Shown here: piece after piece, positions 25,521 to 36,708 of the stretch
Layout: each line of letters starts with the position of its first letter
Position numbering within the stretch: position 1 is the stretch's first letter
NCBI GenBank assembly: GCA_036583965.1
Contig: JAZBQD010000019.1
Coordinates: 22,633,085-22,697,084, forward strand
Direction: 5' to 3'
Length of the DNA: 64,000 nucleotides
From: Prunella strophiata
Taxonomy: Eukaryota > Chordata > Aves > Passeriformes > Prunellidae
Position numbers and translations under genes: made by a program
The notes under the pieces: model-generated
What the model was told of the DNA's origin: nothing
The model's database searches: none
Seen by the model: only the letters and a program-made list of their open reading frames with translations

Positions 25521-28500
25521 CACTTGGAGGCAAGGACACTGGCCAGTCCTGCACTGAAGGAAGCAAAATTGATCTCCTTTCAAAAGATGGACACCTCTCT
25601 ACGCTGCCTTTATTTCTACCCAAATGTAACAGCCAGTCGCCTGCAGGCTGAATATCACTGTCTTTAACCTCACAAAGATCTCTGTTTACAAGTTTTCCCA
25701 CGGCGACAGCTGAAAGACAGAGATGCTGTGGCTCTTGAATGTGACAGTGAACTCCGCACACACAAGAACAATTTATCGCTCAAGGTGATTTCCTTAACAA
25801 GGGTCTGTAGTCCTAAGAAGCTCTTATGGAGCAGATATTTGAAAAGATGTATCCATTCCTGTCTTGCCCACATCCTCTTTTTCCCTTCCCCAGACTTCCA
25901 CCTAACTGAACTGAAGGGCTCACAGCTTTCATCTTATACCTCATGTCAGGCTCAAGCACTGCTCCTAAAACAAGCCACCTTCGCCCACTGTCCTTCCCTT
26001 AAACACTACCTTTAGCAATGAATCCTTTAAAGAAAATAAAATTGAGATCTCTGTCACTTTGGATGCTTACCTTTCTCCGAAGCCATGTCTCCTACTTCCT
26101 TCTCCCCTCTCCAGTGTTACACAGCAGATCTGTGTAGGGACAGGGGGTTTTGCATCACAAAATTCTGCGTGCAAATCCGTCCTCTATCTCAAGGGATTTG
26201 TGAGCTTTTCTGTGTCCACCTTGTATCAGTTACATGCTTTGAGCACAGGGTAGCCTGATGTCTGTGCAGGTCTCTCAACAATTATGGACAGCTCCCCACC
26301 ACAGGCACACTGACACTGTGGAATTCAGTGCCCAAGTCAGATCACTCTGCTTGAAAATTCCAGCTGCAGTATGATAGTGGGAACCATTTCTTCGTAGTTT
26401 ATATTTACCTGGTCCCTTTCCAATCTATCCATCTGAATCAAGTAATTGTCTTCTAAGAGGGAGTCAAGAACTTACAATAAACACCAGCTGCCCAATCTCT
26501 TTTAACCCATCCAATATTAGACTCGTTAGTCATCAGGATAACCAGTGGGACCTAGTACAATATCTATTAGTCCAACAATATCACAACCAAGATATATAAC
26601 TGCTCCTGTACAAAAACCTTTCTTCTAATCCTTCTTAAACTCAACAAGACTGATTGGCTTTTATTATTCGTGAATTAATTTTTAACTCTTGGTCCAGCAG
26701 GGGAATTGAATCTATAACATTTGCAGAGACCAAAGCGAAGTAGCAGTATGTTAAGAAAGTAAACCAGCCAAAAGCAGGTATTTTTTCTTTTTTCAATGAA
26801 CAATTAAGAGGGCTGAATCTGTTTTTCCCTAAACACCCAAGGGAAAATTCTAAGGAAAATTAGCACATTAAAACATATATAGATAGTACATCACTGTACT
26901 GTGAGAGCTTTTGTTTTTGTTTCATAATTATGTTATTTAAAAAAGGCAGTGGAATTAAATTTGTTTGTATTTTAAGAAACAAGTCCATGTTAGACTAGGA
27001 AATCAAGAAGGGAAATTTCAACAGAGACAGTCCATATTATTATAGAAGTAATGATCATAGGCAGTGATTAGGACTTATAGTTGCTCTGTAATGACAGTCC
27101 CCTAACTGTAATTGCTAGGAAAAAAGAAACTGTTCTGTAGGAAAATAAAAAACACTTTAAAAAGAATAAAAAGACAATTGTCAGATACACTGTAGGTAAT
27201 GAAATTAAAACAAAACCCCAAAATATTTCATCATCAAATAACCTTTAAAGTTATTCCATAAGAGGAAGCATACTATATTTTGTGGCTTACTAAACCAAGA
27301 TTGCATTAAAAAAAAAAAAAAAAAAGATAAAATTTCCAAAACCACCAAAAATTAAATTAACAGATAAAAGAAATTCCAAATCACTGACTTTTATGGCTAT
27401 GACACTTGAGCCCATCTTTATCTTGACAATATTATAGCTGGATCTGTGTTCTGCATACTGTTTTTCAAATTACTCTGTGATCCTCCATTTAAAGAAATCT
27501 CTGTTCCTGTTTAAAAAACACCAGTTCATTGATTTATAAACAGAAGTTTATAAATGCAGTTATTTAGTATCACCTAATCCTAGATAATCCATAATTGTAT
27601 ACATACCCAGAGAAACACCCAATTTTTTCAGTGCAAATGTTCCGTATGTTATATTTGTACAGCATTCTACATTCACAAAACACCTTCTATGTAAGGCCAT
27701 GAACAGATTTACAAGTTTGAATTAATAAAGACTGGAAACAATCTTGTGATGAAGACAGACAGACCTACCCTTATTTCTTTCTACACATTTATACACTAAT
27801 ACACGCAGAAATACGTAACCACACGCAGAAAGTCTTATGTATGCATCCAAAAAAACATTGGATGGATAAGTAAAATAGTTCACTATGCAACATGAAATGA
27901 ACACTTGATTATATATAAAATTATATAGTTTATATACATGTGTGTTCTGTTAAATTATAGCATGGACACAATTATGTAAAATTAAGTGTGTGCACACACC
28001 CCTAGACAGACATCCATCCATGCACTCACAAATCTCTGTATGCAAGAAAACTCTTTTCTGTCCTACTCTGGCACATTCTAATCCTCCACAGTGTGCTTGA
28101 TGCCCCTACACAGCTTGTGTCAATTATTTCAAAGGAGATGCATCTGGCATCATCGATGTAAAATAATACCTGTGAATGCACTATACACTTAAACATCATT
28201 TTCATAAAGTCATACCTGCTACAACCTACTAAGGCAAAGACAACCCACAGAAGGTGAAGTCCTCATCCTTCACGATGCCCAAGCACAAAAATGCAAGTTC
28301 CTGTATAGGGATGTGCTTGGCTTTGGAGGTGAGTTTCAATTGTACAAGACAGCTGTGGCCTCCTCCCTGTGGCAGCCCCTGGTGAGGCTGCACATCATTG
28401 CTCAAAGTCGCTGCTTAACACCGGTGTGTGCAGAGCCCTCATCCTGCCAGATACCTTTGCACTACTGATGAATCTCATAACAAATACTGCCTGCTACAGA

Positions 28501-29239
28501 GTGTTGGGCAATAGGCATTGATGCTTTTAGAATTTTTTCAGTGTTTCTCTGTACCATTACCCCCTTAGCCTACAAAAATGACCGAAAAAATTTTTAAAAA
28601 GCCCTCATCAACAGAAATACAAAAACTATGAAGAAACTGAATTAAACTCTTAAAGATAAAAATAGAAGTGACATCATATATGTCTGGAAAGGAACTGAAG
28701 CAGTACTGAATTTATGTTTTCTAAAGAATTAAATCGCTCTCCCTCTACAGCACTTTCTGAACTGTTAAAACTAGATGGTAATCACATGCCATACATGGTC
28801 GTGAAACAAAGAAAAATAAAACAACAGCAAGTCCTTAAAATTAATGTATTAATTATGAATGGTTTTAAAAGTTATAAGCGAAGCATGTAGAAAATGTACA
28901 CATTGAAAATGTGTGTCCATTAATTCTGGTTATGTGCAGTAAAAATAAGTTTTACACCAAATCCCCGAAATCAGGACCATCCTATGTTCTTCACTGCTAT
29001 GTTGCCACATCTGTGAAAAACTCATCTAGATAAGTGTAATTTCTTAAATCATGAAACAAATATGTTTGAGAAAGAGAAACTTGTCAATTTGACCTGAACA
29101 AAAACATCACAGAAGACTTCGGAAAAATCAAATCTGTTGAAGAATAATTCTTTAGTGTCCTTCAGCTCTTTAATTTTTTAATACGTAAAATGATGTAAAT
29201 CTCACTGAGAAATTTGGTTTGTAATTATTCATGTCAGTA
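25521..29239. other. Intronic background, strongly AT-rich
   Basis: Unique, AT-rich sequence with the poly(A) run at 27308-27325. No exon, RNA gene or mobile element recognised. Confidence 0.6.
27308..27325 (+). repeat. Poly(A) run, 18 nt
   Basis: Uninterrupted A homopolymer in AT-rich intronic sequence. Confidence 0.9.
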
Positions 29240-29520
29240 CATTAAAACAAGTACTTGCGGAAACTGACGGAAAATTGTATTTCTGTTTTATTTTCACCTA
29301 AGTGCTTGTACATTCCTAAAATTATCTTCCTATGCAAAATCATAATTGGAGAATTGAACATTTTTTTTAAGCTGTTCTTTTGACCTTTGTCTTGAGTGAA
29401 AGGACAGCGAGACAATACACTCACCAGCATTGTTCACAGTGACGGCTCCATCACCGGAGATTGAGGGCCATTATTACAAAAGGGAACTTTAAAGTGACAT
29501 GAGAAAAAGGGGGGAAAAAG
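29240..29520. promoter_or_regulatory. Candidate conserved non-coding element (intronic)
   Basis: Unique sequence with CpGs (CTTGCGGAAACTGACGG, GACAGCGAG, GTGACGGCTCC, TCACCGGAG) in a strongly AT-rich neighbourhood. It includes a nuclear-receptor-like half-site, TGACCTTTG (about 29380), and GGCCATTATTA. Confidence 0.36.
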
Positions 29521-30339
29521 CCTAGAAAATAACACTTCTTAATATGCTGTATGCACAAACAGCCTTTCAGGCCCGCAGACATACAGCAAGAAAAAAATCT
29601 TCTTGTAAAAAGATCTGCAGTAAAACACAGACAATCATTTCAAAACAAAGGGTGCTGTAAGAAATTTTCTCCTGTTATGCAGGACACTCTAAGCTGGAGG
29701 TCCCACTTCCATCACCCACGATATAGGCTATGGTAATTTAAGGAAAATATATGACTCTTACAATACAGGGTAAAGCAAAGACAATTTCCAGGAACGGAAA
29801 AGGAAAATTTGGACAGAAAGAAGGGGTCCTCGTCAAACGCACTTATCCTACCAAGAAGAAACTAGAACAGGTTTCCTTTTCCCTCCAAGCCTTCAACAGC
29901 ATGCAATATTTGGACGTGCCCTTACTGTCATTACAAAAACTGTATAAAAACAGCCACCGCTCTCTACATTTAACGGATTTACTTTCACATATATGAAAAT
30001 GCAAGAATAAATAAAACTCTGTCCACAACAAGAGCAATCCTATCACAAATTTTATTGCAATTTAAGTCTTATCTTGAAAACAAAAAAGATAAAAGAGACT
30101 ATTAATATGAAAAAGTGAAGTAGCCCCTTTTTGCTTCCTATGCACACATAAGTTTGTGACTTCATGAACTGATTCTGTGTTGTTCACTAAATCCATGTGG
30201 ATCGGGAATATCTTTTGTAGGACAAAAAAAGTCATCCTAAGGGTGACTAGACTGAGATTTGCCAGGATTCCATAAAATGAATAGGATTTGCTAGATATTT
30301 ATTCCTCCCCCATTCAGAAAGGGAGTGCAAGAAAATTCC

Positions 30340-30470
30340 AGCTCAGCAGGGACAGAGAGCCATCGCAGGTTGTGTGATAACAGCTTGCCACCTGCTTTTC
30401 GCAAGTTGTCTCTGCGAAGTGCAAGGGGCACTGAGTAGTAACGTTGCCTGTGGTGATAGGAATGCACTGA
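30340..30470. promoter_or_regulatory. Possible regulatory element (intronic, weak)
   Basis: Short CpG-retaining patch with a GCCACCTGC E-box, TTTTCGCAAGTTG and TCTGCGAAGTG. About 200 bp right of it lies the plus-strand G-quadruplex candidate. Low confidence. Confidence 0.22.
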
Positions 30471-30671
30471 ACAGCTCAGTATGCAAAAGCACTTACTGGT
30501 ACACAGTGCTCTTCACAAAGGGCATTGCAGAATGCTTTCCAGGCTGTGTCAGAAGTGCTAGGAAAGGAAATATTAGTGCATGTGTCACAGGAGGAACATA
30601 AGCACTTGCTATCACAATAAAAATAGGTATAAGCAAATACAGGTACAGTGCTGCTCATAGCCAAAAAAAAT

Positions 30672-30713
30672 GGGGAGGTGGGGCAGGGAGCAAGGTGGGG
30701 GCCAGGGAGGGGG
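30672..30713 (+). other. Candidate G-quadruplex (plus strand)
   Basis: Six G-runs (30672-30675, 30680-30683, 30686-30688, 30697-30701, 30705-30707, 30709-30713) with loops of 4, 2, 8, 3 and 1 nt. One loop slightly exceeds the classic seven. It lies in the presumed intron, on the template strand. Confidence 0.5.
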
Positions 30714-33700
30714 AGAAGATAGAAAACTTAGCAGCAGTCACATTAGAAGAAGCATTTCTGTGCAAGAACAGCAAGGGTTAACAGTGACATATAAGCTCCA
30801 GTCCAGTCAAGATAGGGTCAAATGATGTGCAGTGAAAGTTTCAAGTCCTCAATCCCCCAGAGCTTGTTTGCTAATTACATTTGCAATTACAAACATGACA
30901 AATATATTATTATACAGTGTGTTCCACCTTGAGCAGACATGTTTCTCCTCACGGACAGTCATTGCCAGCAGCCAGACTCTCAAGCACTGGAAGAATCAAA
31001 GTGCACTGTGCTCCAGCTGCAAGCATCATTTTTTTGTGGGCATCTCTATTGCTCTGAAGAGATAGGGCAAAGCTTTAGAGAGAGGCAGCATAACAAGGAT
31101 GGAAACAAATGCAAAGAGTAAGTTATTACAATTTAATTCCTAAGAAGTAAAACTTGCCAAGTCAGTAGCTATTACTAACAAGTAATACTAAATTGTGTTC
31201 TGTTCCCAATGACATGCACAAAGCACTTTACACATGCAAACTATGTAGAAATGACTACATTCAAAATTCAAATGCAGCTAATAGTGCAAAGACAGAAAGA
31301 AACCAAGTGTTTCCTTTGTTTTTAGGCAAGGTCACCATAACTATGTACTGCTAATATTTTCTTTATTAAGTTCCTTCACTAAACAACTATTCTGATTCAC
31401 AGTTTGTCACAGAAACTCTGATCTTTCCCCTTTTTGCCTCCAGTTTCTACAGCGGCATTACCTAAGACGCTCACTGCTGGGTTCTGGGCAGATGCTATAT
31501 TTACTTGCTCACACTGCACAGAACTAAAAATTCTGTTGTGCTCCCTGGCTGTAATGTTACTGCCAGTAGCTCACAGAATAAAGAACAGGTCTGACTGGGA
31601 AGAATCTCCTAGTCTCTTCCGTCTACACTGGAATTGCTGATATGCAGCTCTATGACCCCCAACTCTTAAACCCGGGAGCAAAAGTTAGAATAAGAAGATG
31701 GGGAAATGATTTTGACTTTGTTATCCCAGGTTTCTCACCACATTTTTCTACTTTTTTCTATTTATTTCCTTAATTAAATCTCTCTTAGACATTTTACACT
31801 CTTTAGAGAAATTCTACCTTGCTCCTGACAGAACCCGTAAATTTAATCCACACTCAGGTATAAACCTTTTTATCTTCTCCCTGTTTCTGTTCCCTAAGAG
31901 AATGTGTATCCTTCAAGCCATGGAAAATTTTGTAAAGAAATCCACTGACACAATGTGCAAAACTTCTTATTAAACTGAAATAATTTGAAGAATACAAGTA
32001 TTTTCAAACAACATGAAATTCAGAGCAGTAGTGACAGTGCAGAAACAGCTGGGAAATAACAGCGGAAAGGGCACAGAGAGTAGAAGAACATTCTCTTGGA
32101 GAGGAAGAAAACGGGATATGAAACCTCTATCACAGCAACTTTCTCTGATGCAATCTCTCCAAAGTCTTTCCCCTCTCAGGCTAAATGCAATATTTATTGA
32201 TTACTTCAAATCAATACAATGAAAAAATCCTATTTTTTAAATATATTGATCTTTCCATATTTCTCAATAATTGATAATGATTAGATCATGTTTACTTTTA
32301 CAAGTGGAATTAGAAGAGGAGGGAAAAGTTAATACAAACACTCTAAAGGTACTGATTCCCTCATCAGCCCTCCGCTCACTAAGCTGATTGTACTGAGACC
32401 CCGTTTTATGATGAGGCACCTTGTCAGAAACCCAGTAACTACCCCAGGTCCTTATAGAGGTTTTTCAATTTATTCTGTCAACGAAACAAACAACTCCATC
32501 CTATTCTCTCCAATTAACAACTCCTCCCAATTCCAGCCTCTGAGATACATTCAGAGCAGACAGCTGCATTCAGATTCTCTGACTCAGATTTCCTCCCATT
32601 CACAGAATATGGAGATTTCCAGTAACCTCTGAAATCAAGTCACATTACTTCAATCTATGCATTAGGGTCAGCAACAGCAACTTTGTTAATTCACTGCTGC
32701 AGGGTCTGGAATTTGCTCCTTCATTGCCTTAAAATTCCAACATGATACCATTTCACCTCTCTATCAAATATGTAATTTATTCCTTTCAGCTTTTTCCTTC
32801 TATTCATAAAATAATTTTTATTTTTATTACATCAGTGACTCACATGTCTTTCTTTTACCTCAGAGGAAACAGTGTAAGAGATATAGCAGTCGGGCAGGAT
32901 ACTCTCATTTGCCAGTGATTTTTATTTTACCTTCATAATGGCTCCTTGGTCACTTTCTGTCTGTCATGTAGAATAGTAATAAGAAACATAAATGGCAATT
33001 CTGTAGTCCTGTCAACATTTCTAGGGGCAACCTATAATGAGGCAGAAAACAAAATTCTCTGAGATTTCGAAGTTAATACGGGAAAGTAAAAATGCCGTAC
33101 TCTACTGCTACTGAAACAGCCTTAGGTTTGCACGAGGGAGATACAACACCAGCACTCCACATGACCATACATATGCATGTGTGTATACCTACCCAGAAAT
33201 ATTTACAGATGCACACATGTGTTTGTGCACGACTATAATGACATATTTTATATGGCACAGTGTACATTTGTGGTGTCTGCACACGCATTTCCTTCCTGCT
33301 GTACCCAGACAGGCGCTGTCAGTACAGTTTAACTAATGTATTCTCACCATATGCCCTCACCTGAGAGACAAACTGCAGGTACAAACCACTGCCTTTGTTA
33401 ATTTCCCAATTCGAAAATGCTTTATACAAATTCTAGTTCATACAAAAGCTTCTTTCTTGGAGCTGCATCATCTACCCCTGGAACAATTCTCCCAGAGGTC
33501 AGTACCAAAATGTAGTAAGCGGTTGCTAAAGAGTGGATTTCTGTGTAAGAAAATAAAACATACATGGCCTTAGAGTACACAGCACGGAGGATCAAAATTA
33601 AGAAGAAGAATTTTCTTACTCTGCCTGAAAGATTCTGCACCGAGAGAAACCACACACCTGCTAACCAGAACTTCCACAGGTTCTGCTGCAATCGCTTAGA

Positions 33701-36054
33701 TCAGCACACACAGGCAATGGGAAAGGGAATTTTCACTGCTTGAGCAAGATAAATACAAAACCTGAAGAACAAATTAGAGGCGAGGAATTCCTTTGCTTAG
33801 GTTTTGTTCAGACTTCTTTTGGGTCTGACTATTACAAAAATTAAGATCTCATCAAACTCCAAGGTGAAAGGAGTCACCTCTCCTCTCCTTTGCCTTGTTC
33901 ATTTCGCTCTCTGTTTCAATAATTATGAGGTGAAATACAGTTTCCAGGGAATTGTATGGATCATATATTGAGTGACCACATCCACTTTTCTCCCAACATT
34001 TTAGTATTCCTCATATTTTTTCCTATAGCTTAACAAGCAACTAAACAAGAAGAAGCAGTTTGCAATATTTTTAAATTAGTTCATAATTTAAGGTTTAATG
34101 TGACAAAAATTGCCATCCACAGAATTAAAAGTGATATCTAAAAAAAAAAAAAAAAAAAAAAAGGAGAAAATAATTTAAAATCATTCAAAATAATTTCAAT
34201 AGCTAGCAGTCAAAAGAATAAATCAGCACAGTAAGAATAATAAGCTCACACAACTAGTTAGGGATACAGGCAAAAATACAACACCTGTATGTACTTTGTA
34301 TGTTCACAGGGTAACTGTGTTACAGTGGGAGAAAAAGATGGTTAAACAGATACAGACGGGCCAACTCATCCTCAGCTACAGGAATATAATGTGAAATCTA
34401 GCCTTAATAAAACCAGAATGTAAATCAAATCAGTACCAGACACACTGCACATATACCTTTATATATATTATATTTTTAAAGCTTCTCGTATCTTACTTCT
34501 CTCAGTAACTTTTTTCAGACTTTCCTGCACTGTCATACTCCTTTAAATTAAAAACACTGAAAAAATTGAGGTTGAGATATTTTAAATTATATTTCTCTAT
34601 TTTACCAAACCTCAACAATGTTAAAGAGAAGGTCAGTTGGCACACAGAACCAAGCACCTCTTTAAACAAAGAGCTCTCCAACAGTTTCTCAAAAAGCAGC
34701 ACTCTAGTCTGCTGTAAAGCCATAGGGGCTCAGTGGCACTTCCCCCAGGGCCACCTTCATCTGTCTACTCAGCAGCCAAGGAGTTGTGCATATGGGTAAG
34801 GTGCACTTGACATTTTTGAGAGCTGACTGAAAGCCCATGAAAAAGTAAAAAGGGTGAATGGCAATACAACATGCAGATTACTTCTTACTATTTTCATGTT
34901 GTTTGAGTTCCTTTTACTCAATTCCAAAAGTACAAAAAATAAAAGGAGAAGGTTAAGAGACAATATAGTAAGTGATGAAGATCTAGGTTTGCATTGTGGC
35001 ATTTTGTTCTTTTCTTTTTTTTTTTTATGAAGGTAAATACATCTTCTATTTTTGCCTTAATGTTAAGACTCCCAGCAGCATACAGAATACATTTCCCTTA
35101 AGAAACTGTTTGTTTATTTTTAATTCAAAGTGGAGCAGCCACAAGTGTAGCACCAGTGGGGAAAAGAAAACCACATGGGTTAGATTATTAATTTCTATTA
35201 ACAATATGAAGTCTCATTTTAATGAAACTGCTGGAAGCTGGGGATTAAAGGAAAGAGAAATGAGTGTAAAGACAGATGGAATATCAGAAAACAAGGTACA
35301 GGAAGACAAATAAAAGCTGAAATGAGGAAAGAGGGATATTTGTGGATGGTTTGTTTGATTTTAATTATTTTAATTGTACTAAATACAGTGTATTCTTAAG
35401 ACAAAACCAATGAAATAGGCAAAATTACTTAATTCCCACCTCTGATGACACAAAACCTGCATAGGTGACACACATGCGAACACACAAAAGAGGACTCTGC
35501 TCAGGGTGAGATTTATCAGAGAAAAGCATTTAAAATTAATTGTTCCAGTCAGCTGGATGTAAACGCTGAAAAGGTTTTGCCTTGTTTCCTAACTTCCCCA
35601 ACAGGATCAAACCAAACTTAACACGCTGAAGTGATTTTAAACACAGCATTACCAGGAACAGCCCACTTCGGAATACAAAGAGCAGTAGCAGGTGCTAAGG
35701 TACCAGCCACCAGGTCCCAGCTTGGGATGTCTGTTTGCCAGCCCTCCGACTCACTTCACTCTTTCCCCGGGCAGGCTATCCAAAACAGTAGTCTGTGGGA
35801 AACTGGATTTCCATAGTGCATTTCAGATGAAAAACAGACTTTTAAAATAAAAGACGGTGCTTTAATGGATCTGCTTCGTATAATTTTATATGTACATCTC
35901 TTTATAGGCACCTAGTAATTCATCTAATAAAAATCCTAGCACAGACGGAAAGTAAAACTGCGCAGAAAGGACTGTCAGTGCTCACTGTTAGCTGCCTGTT
36001 CCTAGGAGATGAAGCATTAGAGGCAGAAGTTACACGGCAAGAAAGAAACACACC
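30714..36054. other. Intronic background nearest exon 1
   Basis: AT-rich unique sequence with the poly(A) run at 34140-34162. The CpG density begins to rise only at about 36055. Confidence 0.6.
34140..34162 (+). repeat. Poly(A) run, 23 nt
   Basis: Uninterrupted A homopolymer in AT-rich intronic sequence; no flanking duplication evident by eye. Confidence 0.9.
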
Positions 36055-36306
36055 AGCACGCCTACCCCCGCAAGTGCTGTTCCGCGGACTCTTCCGCACC
36101 TGCGGGCGCGGAGGTGCGCCCTGCCCTGCCCTGCCCGCGGCCGGCCGCCCCGAGGCACCGGCACACGCCGTGCCCCGCGGGGGTGGGCGGCGGCGCCTCT
36201 GCGGCACGGAGGCAGCGGGACTGCGGGGTCGCTGCCCCATCCCACCCGCAGCGGGACGCAGCGCCGGTCCCAGCCCGCCCCCGACCCGCCCGGTCCCGGC
36301 ACGGCA

Positions 36307-36313
36307 CACTCAC
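36307..36313 (-). other. ESRRB: 5' splice donor of ESRRB coding exon 1
   Basis: On the minus strand the exon ends AACCA and the intron begins GTGAGTG. Six bases match the donor consensus (GTRAGT). The intron interrupts the 17th codon after its second base. Without splicing the frame closes immediately with TGA (36312-36310), so the coding segment only makes sense as a spliced exon. Confidence 0.75.
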
Positions 36314-36363
36314 TGGTTGTGGTAGCCGAGCGGGTCGGAGATGCACAGCTCGGAAATGTCCAT
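36314..36363 (-). CDS. ESRRB: First coding exon of oestrogen-related receptor beta (long N-terminal form), partial gene
   Basis: The minus strand from the ATG at 36363 reads MDISELCISDPLGYHN and then CA, the first two bases of a split codon; GTGAGT follows at once, a strong splice donor. The pattern M-D-x-S-E-L-C matches my recollection of the ESRRB long N-terminus, and its paralogue ESRRG begins with a related M-D-S-V-E-L-C segment. ERR-beta is an orphan nuclear receptor that binds single extended half-sites (TNAAGGTCA) as a nuclear transcription factor; in mammals it acts in pluripotency, trophoblast and inner-ear biology. Only the extreme N-terminus is here; the DNA-binding and ligand-binding domains would lie in exons beyond the left edge. 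The start has C at -3 and G at +4, a mediocre Kozak context, so the later in-frame Met expected in exon 2 could also be used. The exon sits in a CpG island, as expected for a first exon. The identification rests on 16 residues recalled without a database search. ESRRG is the main alternative and fits less well. Confidence 0.72.
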
Positions 36364-36380
36364 CAGTCCAGTTTGAGCAT
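36363..36380 (-). other. Five-codon upstream ORF overlapping the ESRRB start codon
   Basis: Minus-strand ATG at 36380-36378 opens the short frame ATG CTC AAA CTG GAC TGA. Its stop (36365-36363) shares the A with the receptor ATG (36363-36361), giving a UGAUG stop/start overlap. The upstream ATG has G at -3, a better context at that position than the C at -3 of the main start. If the transcript starts upstream of 36380, ribosomes meet this frame first; reinitiation or leaky scanning would then set receptor output. The arrangement is read directly from the sequence; its function is inferred. Confidence 0.6.
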
Positions 36381-36391
36381 TCCCAGTTGGA

Positions 36392-36446
36392 GGAGGAAAA
36401 AAAAAAAAAAAAAAAAAAAAAAGAAGAAGAAGAAGAAAGAAAAAAC
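36392..36446 (-). repeat. Poly(A)26 plus GAA-rich microsatellite in the presumed 5' leader
   Basis: On the plus strand A runs unbroken from 36397 to 36422, followed by GAA triplets and more A-rich sequence to 36446. In the minus-strand transcript this is a ~55-nt pyrimidine tract ending about 28 nt before the receptor AUG. No AG dinucleotide occurs between the tract and the AUG, so it does not serve as a polypyrimidine tract for a canonical acceptor placed before the start codon. It is therefore probably part of a first exon. Confidence 0.85.
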
Positions 36447-36520
36447 ACAAGATAACAACTAAACTGCGGCGGGCTGGGAAGGTGGGGAGCGCCGGGAAGA
36501 GGAGCCGGCCCGAGCCCGGC

Positions 36521-36537
36521 GGCGGGGCAGGGGCGGC
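36521..36537 (-). promoter_or_regulatory. Paired GC boxes (Sp/KLF type)
   Basis: GGCGGGGC (36521-36528) and GGGGCGGC (36530-36537) are adjacent, within the CpG island and about 160 bp upstream of the receptor start codon. They could be core-promoter Sp1/KLF sites or part of the leader, depending on the true start site. Confidence 0.45.
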
Positions 36538-36703
36538 GGGAGGCAGCGCCGCTGCGCTCCGCTCCCGCACCCGCACCGCGTGCGGACACACTGACGGCGG
36601 CAGGAGGCGGGCGGCGCGCAGGACACGGCCACGGGGGATTTCGCCGCCCCGAGCCCCGCTGTAGCTTTAACGCCGGGAGACGGATGGAGACGGCAGGGCG
36701 GCT

Positions 36704-36708
36704 ATTGG
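36704..36708 (-). promoter_or_regulatory. CCAAT box (NF-Y type)
   Basis: Plus-strand ATTGG within GGCTATTGGCTCCC gives GAGCCAATAG on the minus strand, the usual NF-Y context and the orientation expected for the minus-strand gene. NF-Y boxes commonly sit 60-100 bp upstream of the start site, consistent with initiation near 36605-36645. Confidence 0.5.

Larger units (their letters stand above)
1..36313 (-). other. ESRRB: First part of ESRRB intron 1 (open at the left edge)
   Basis: From the donor at 36313 leftwards to base 1, no minus-strand stretch encodes the expected exon 2 (the segment with the second methionine and the conserved SxSF/IKxEPSSP phosphorylation/sumoylation region of ERRs), nor the zinc-finger exons. 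Intron 1 is therefore longer than 36 kb if the gene call is right. Long first introns with several internal regulatory elements are usual for this receptor family. Confidence 0.6.

Noticed and set aside
36366..36591. In-frame open extension upstream of the ESRRB ATG (Phe/Leu-rich across the A26 tract)
   Set aside because: The frame has no ATG in the extension; its only far-upstream candidate start is GTG. The Phe-rich part is the translated microsatellite. It is best read as 5' leader.
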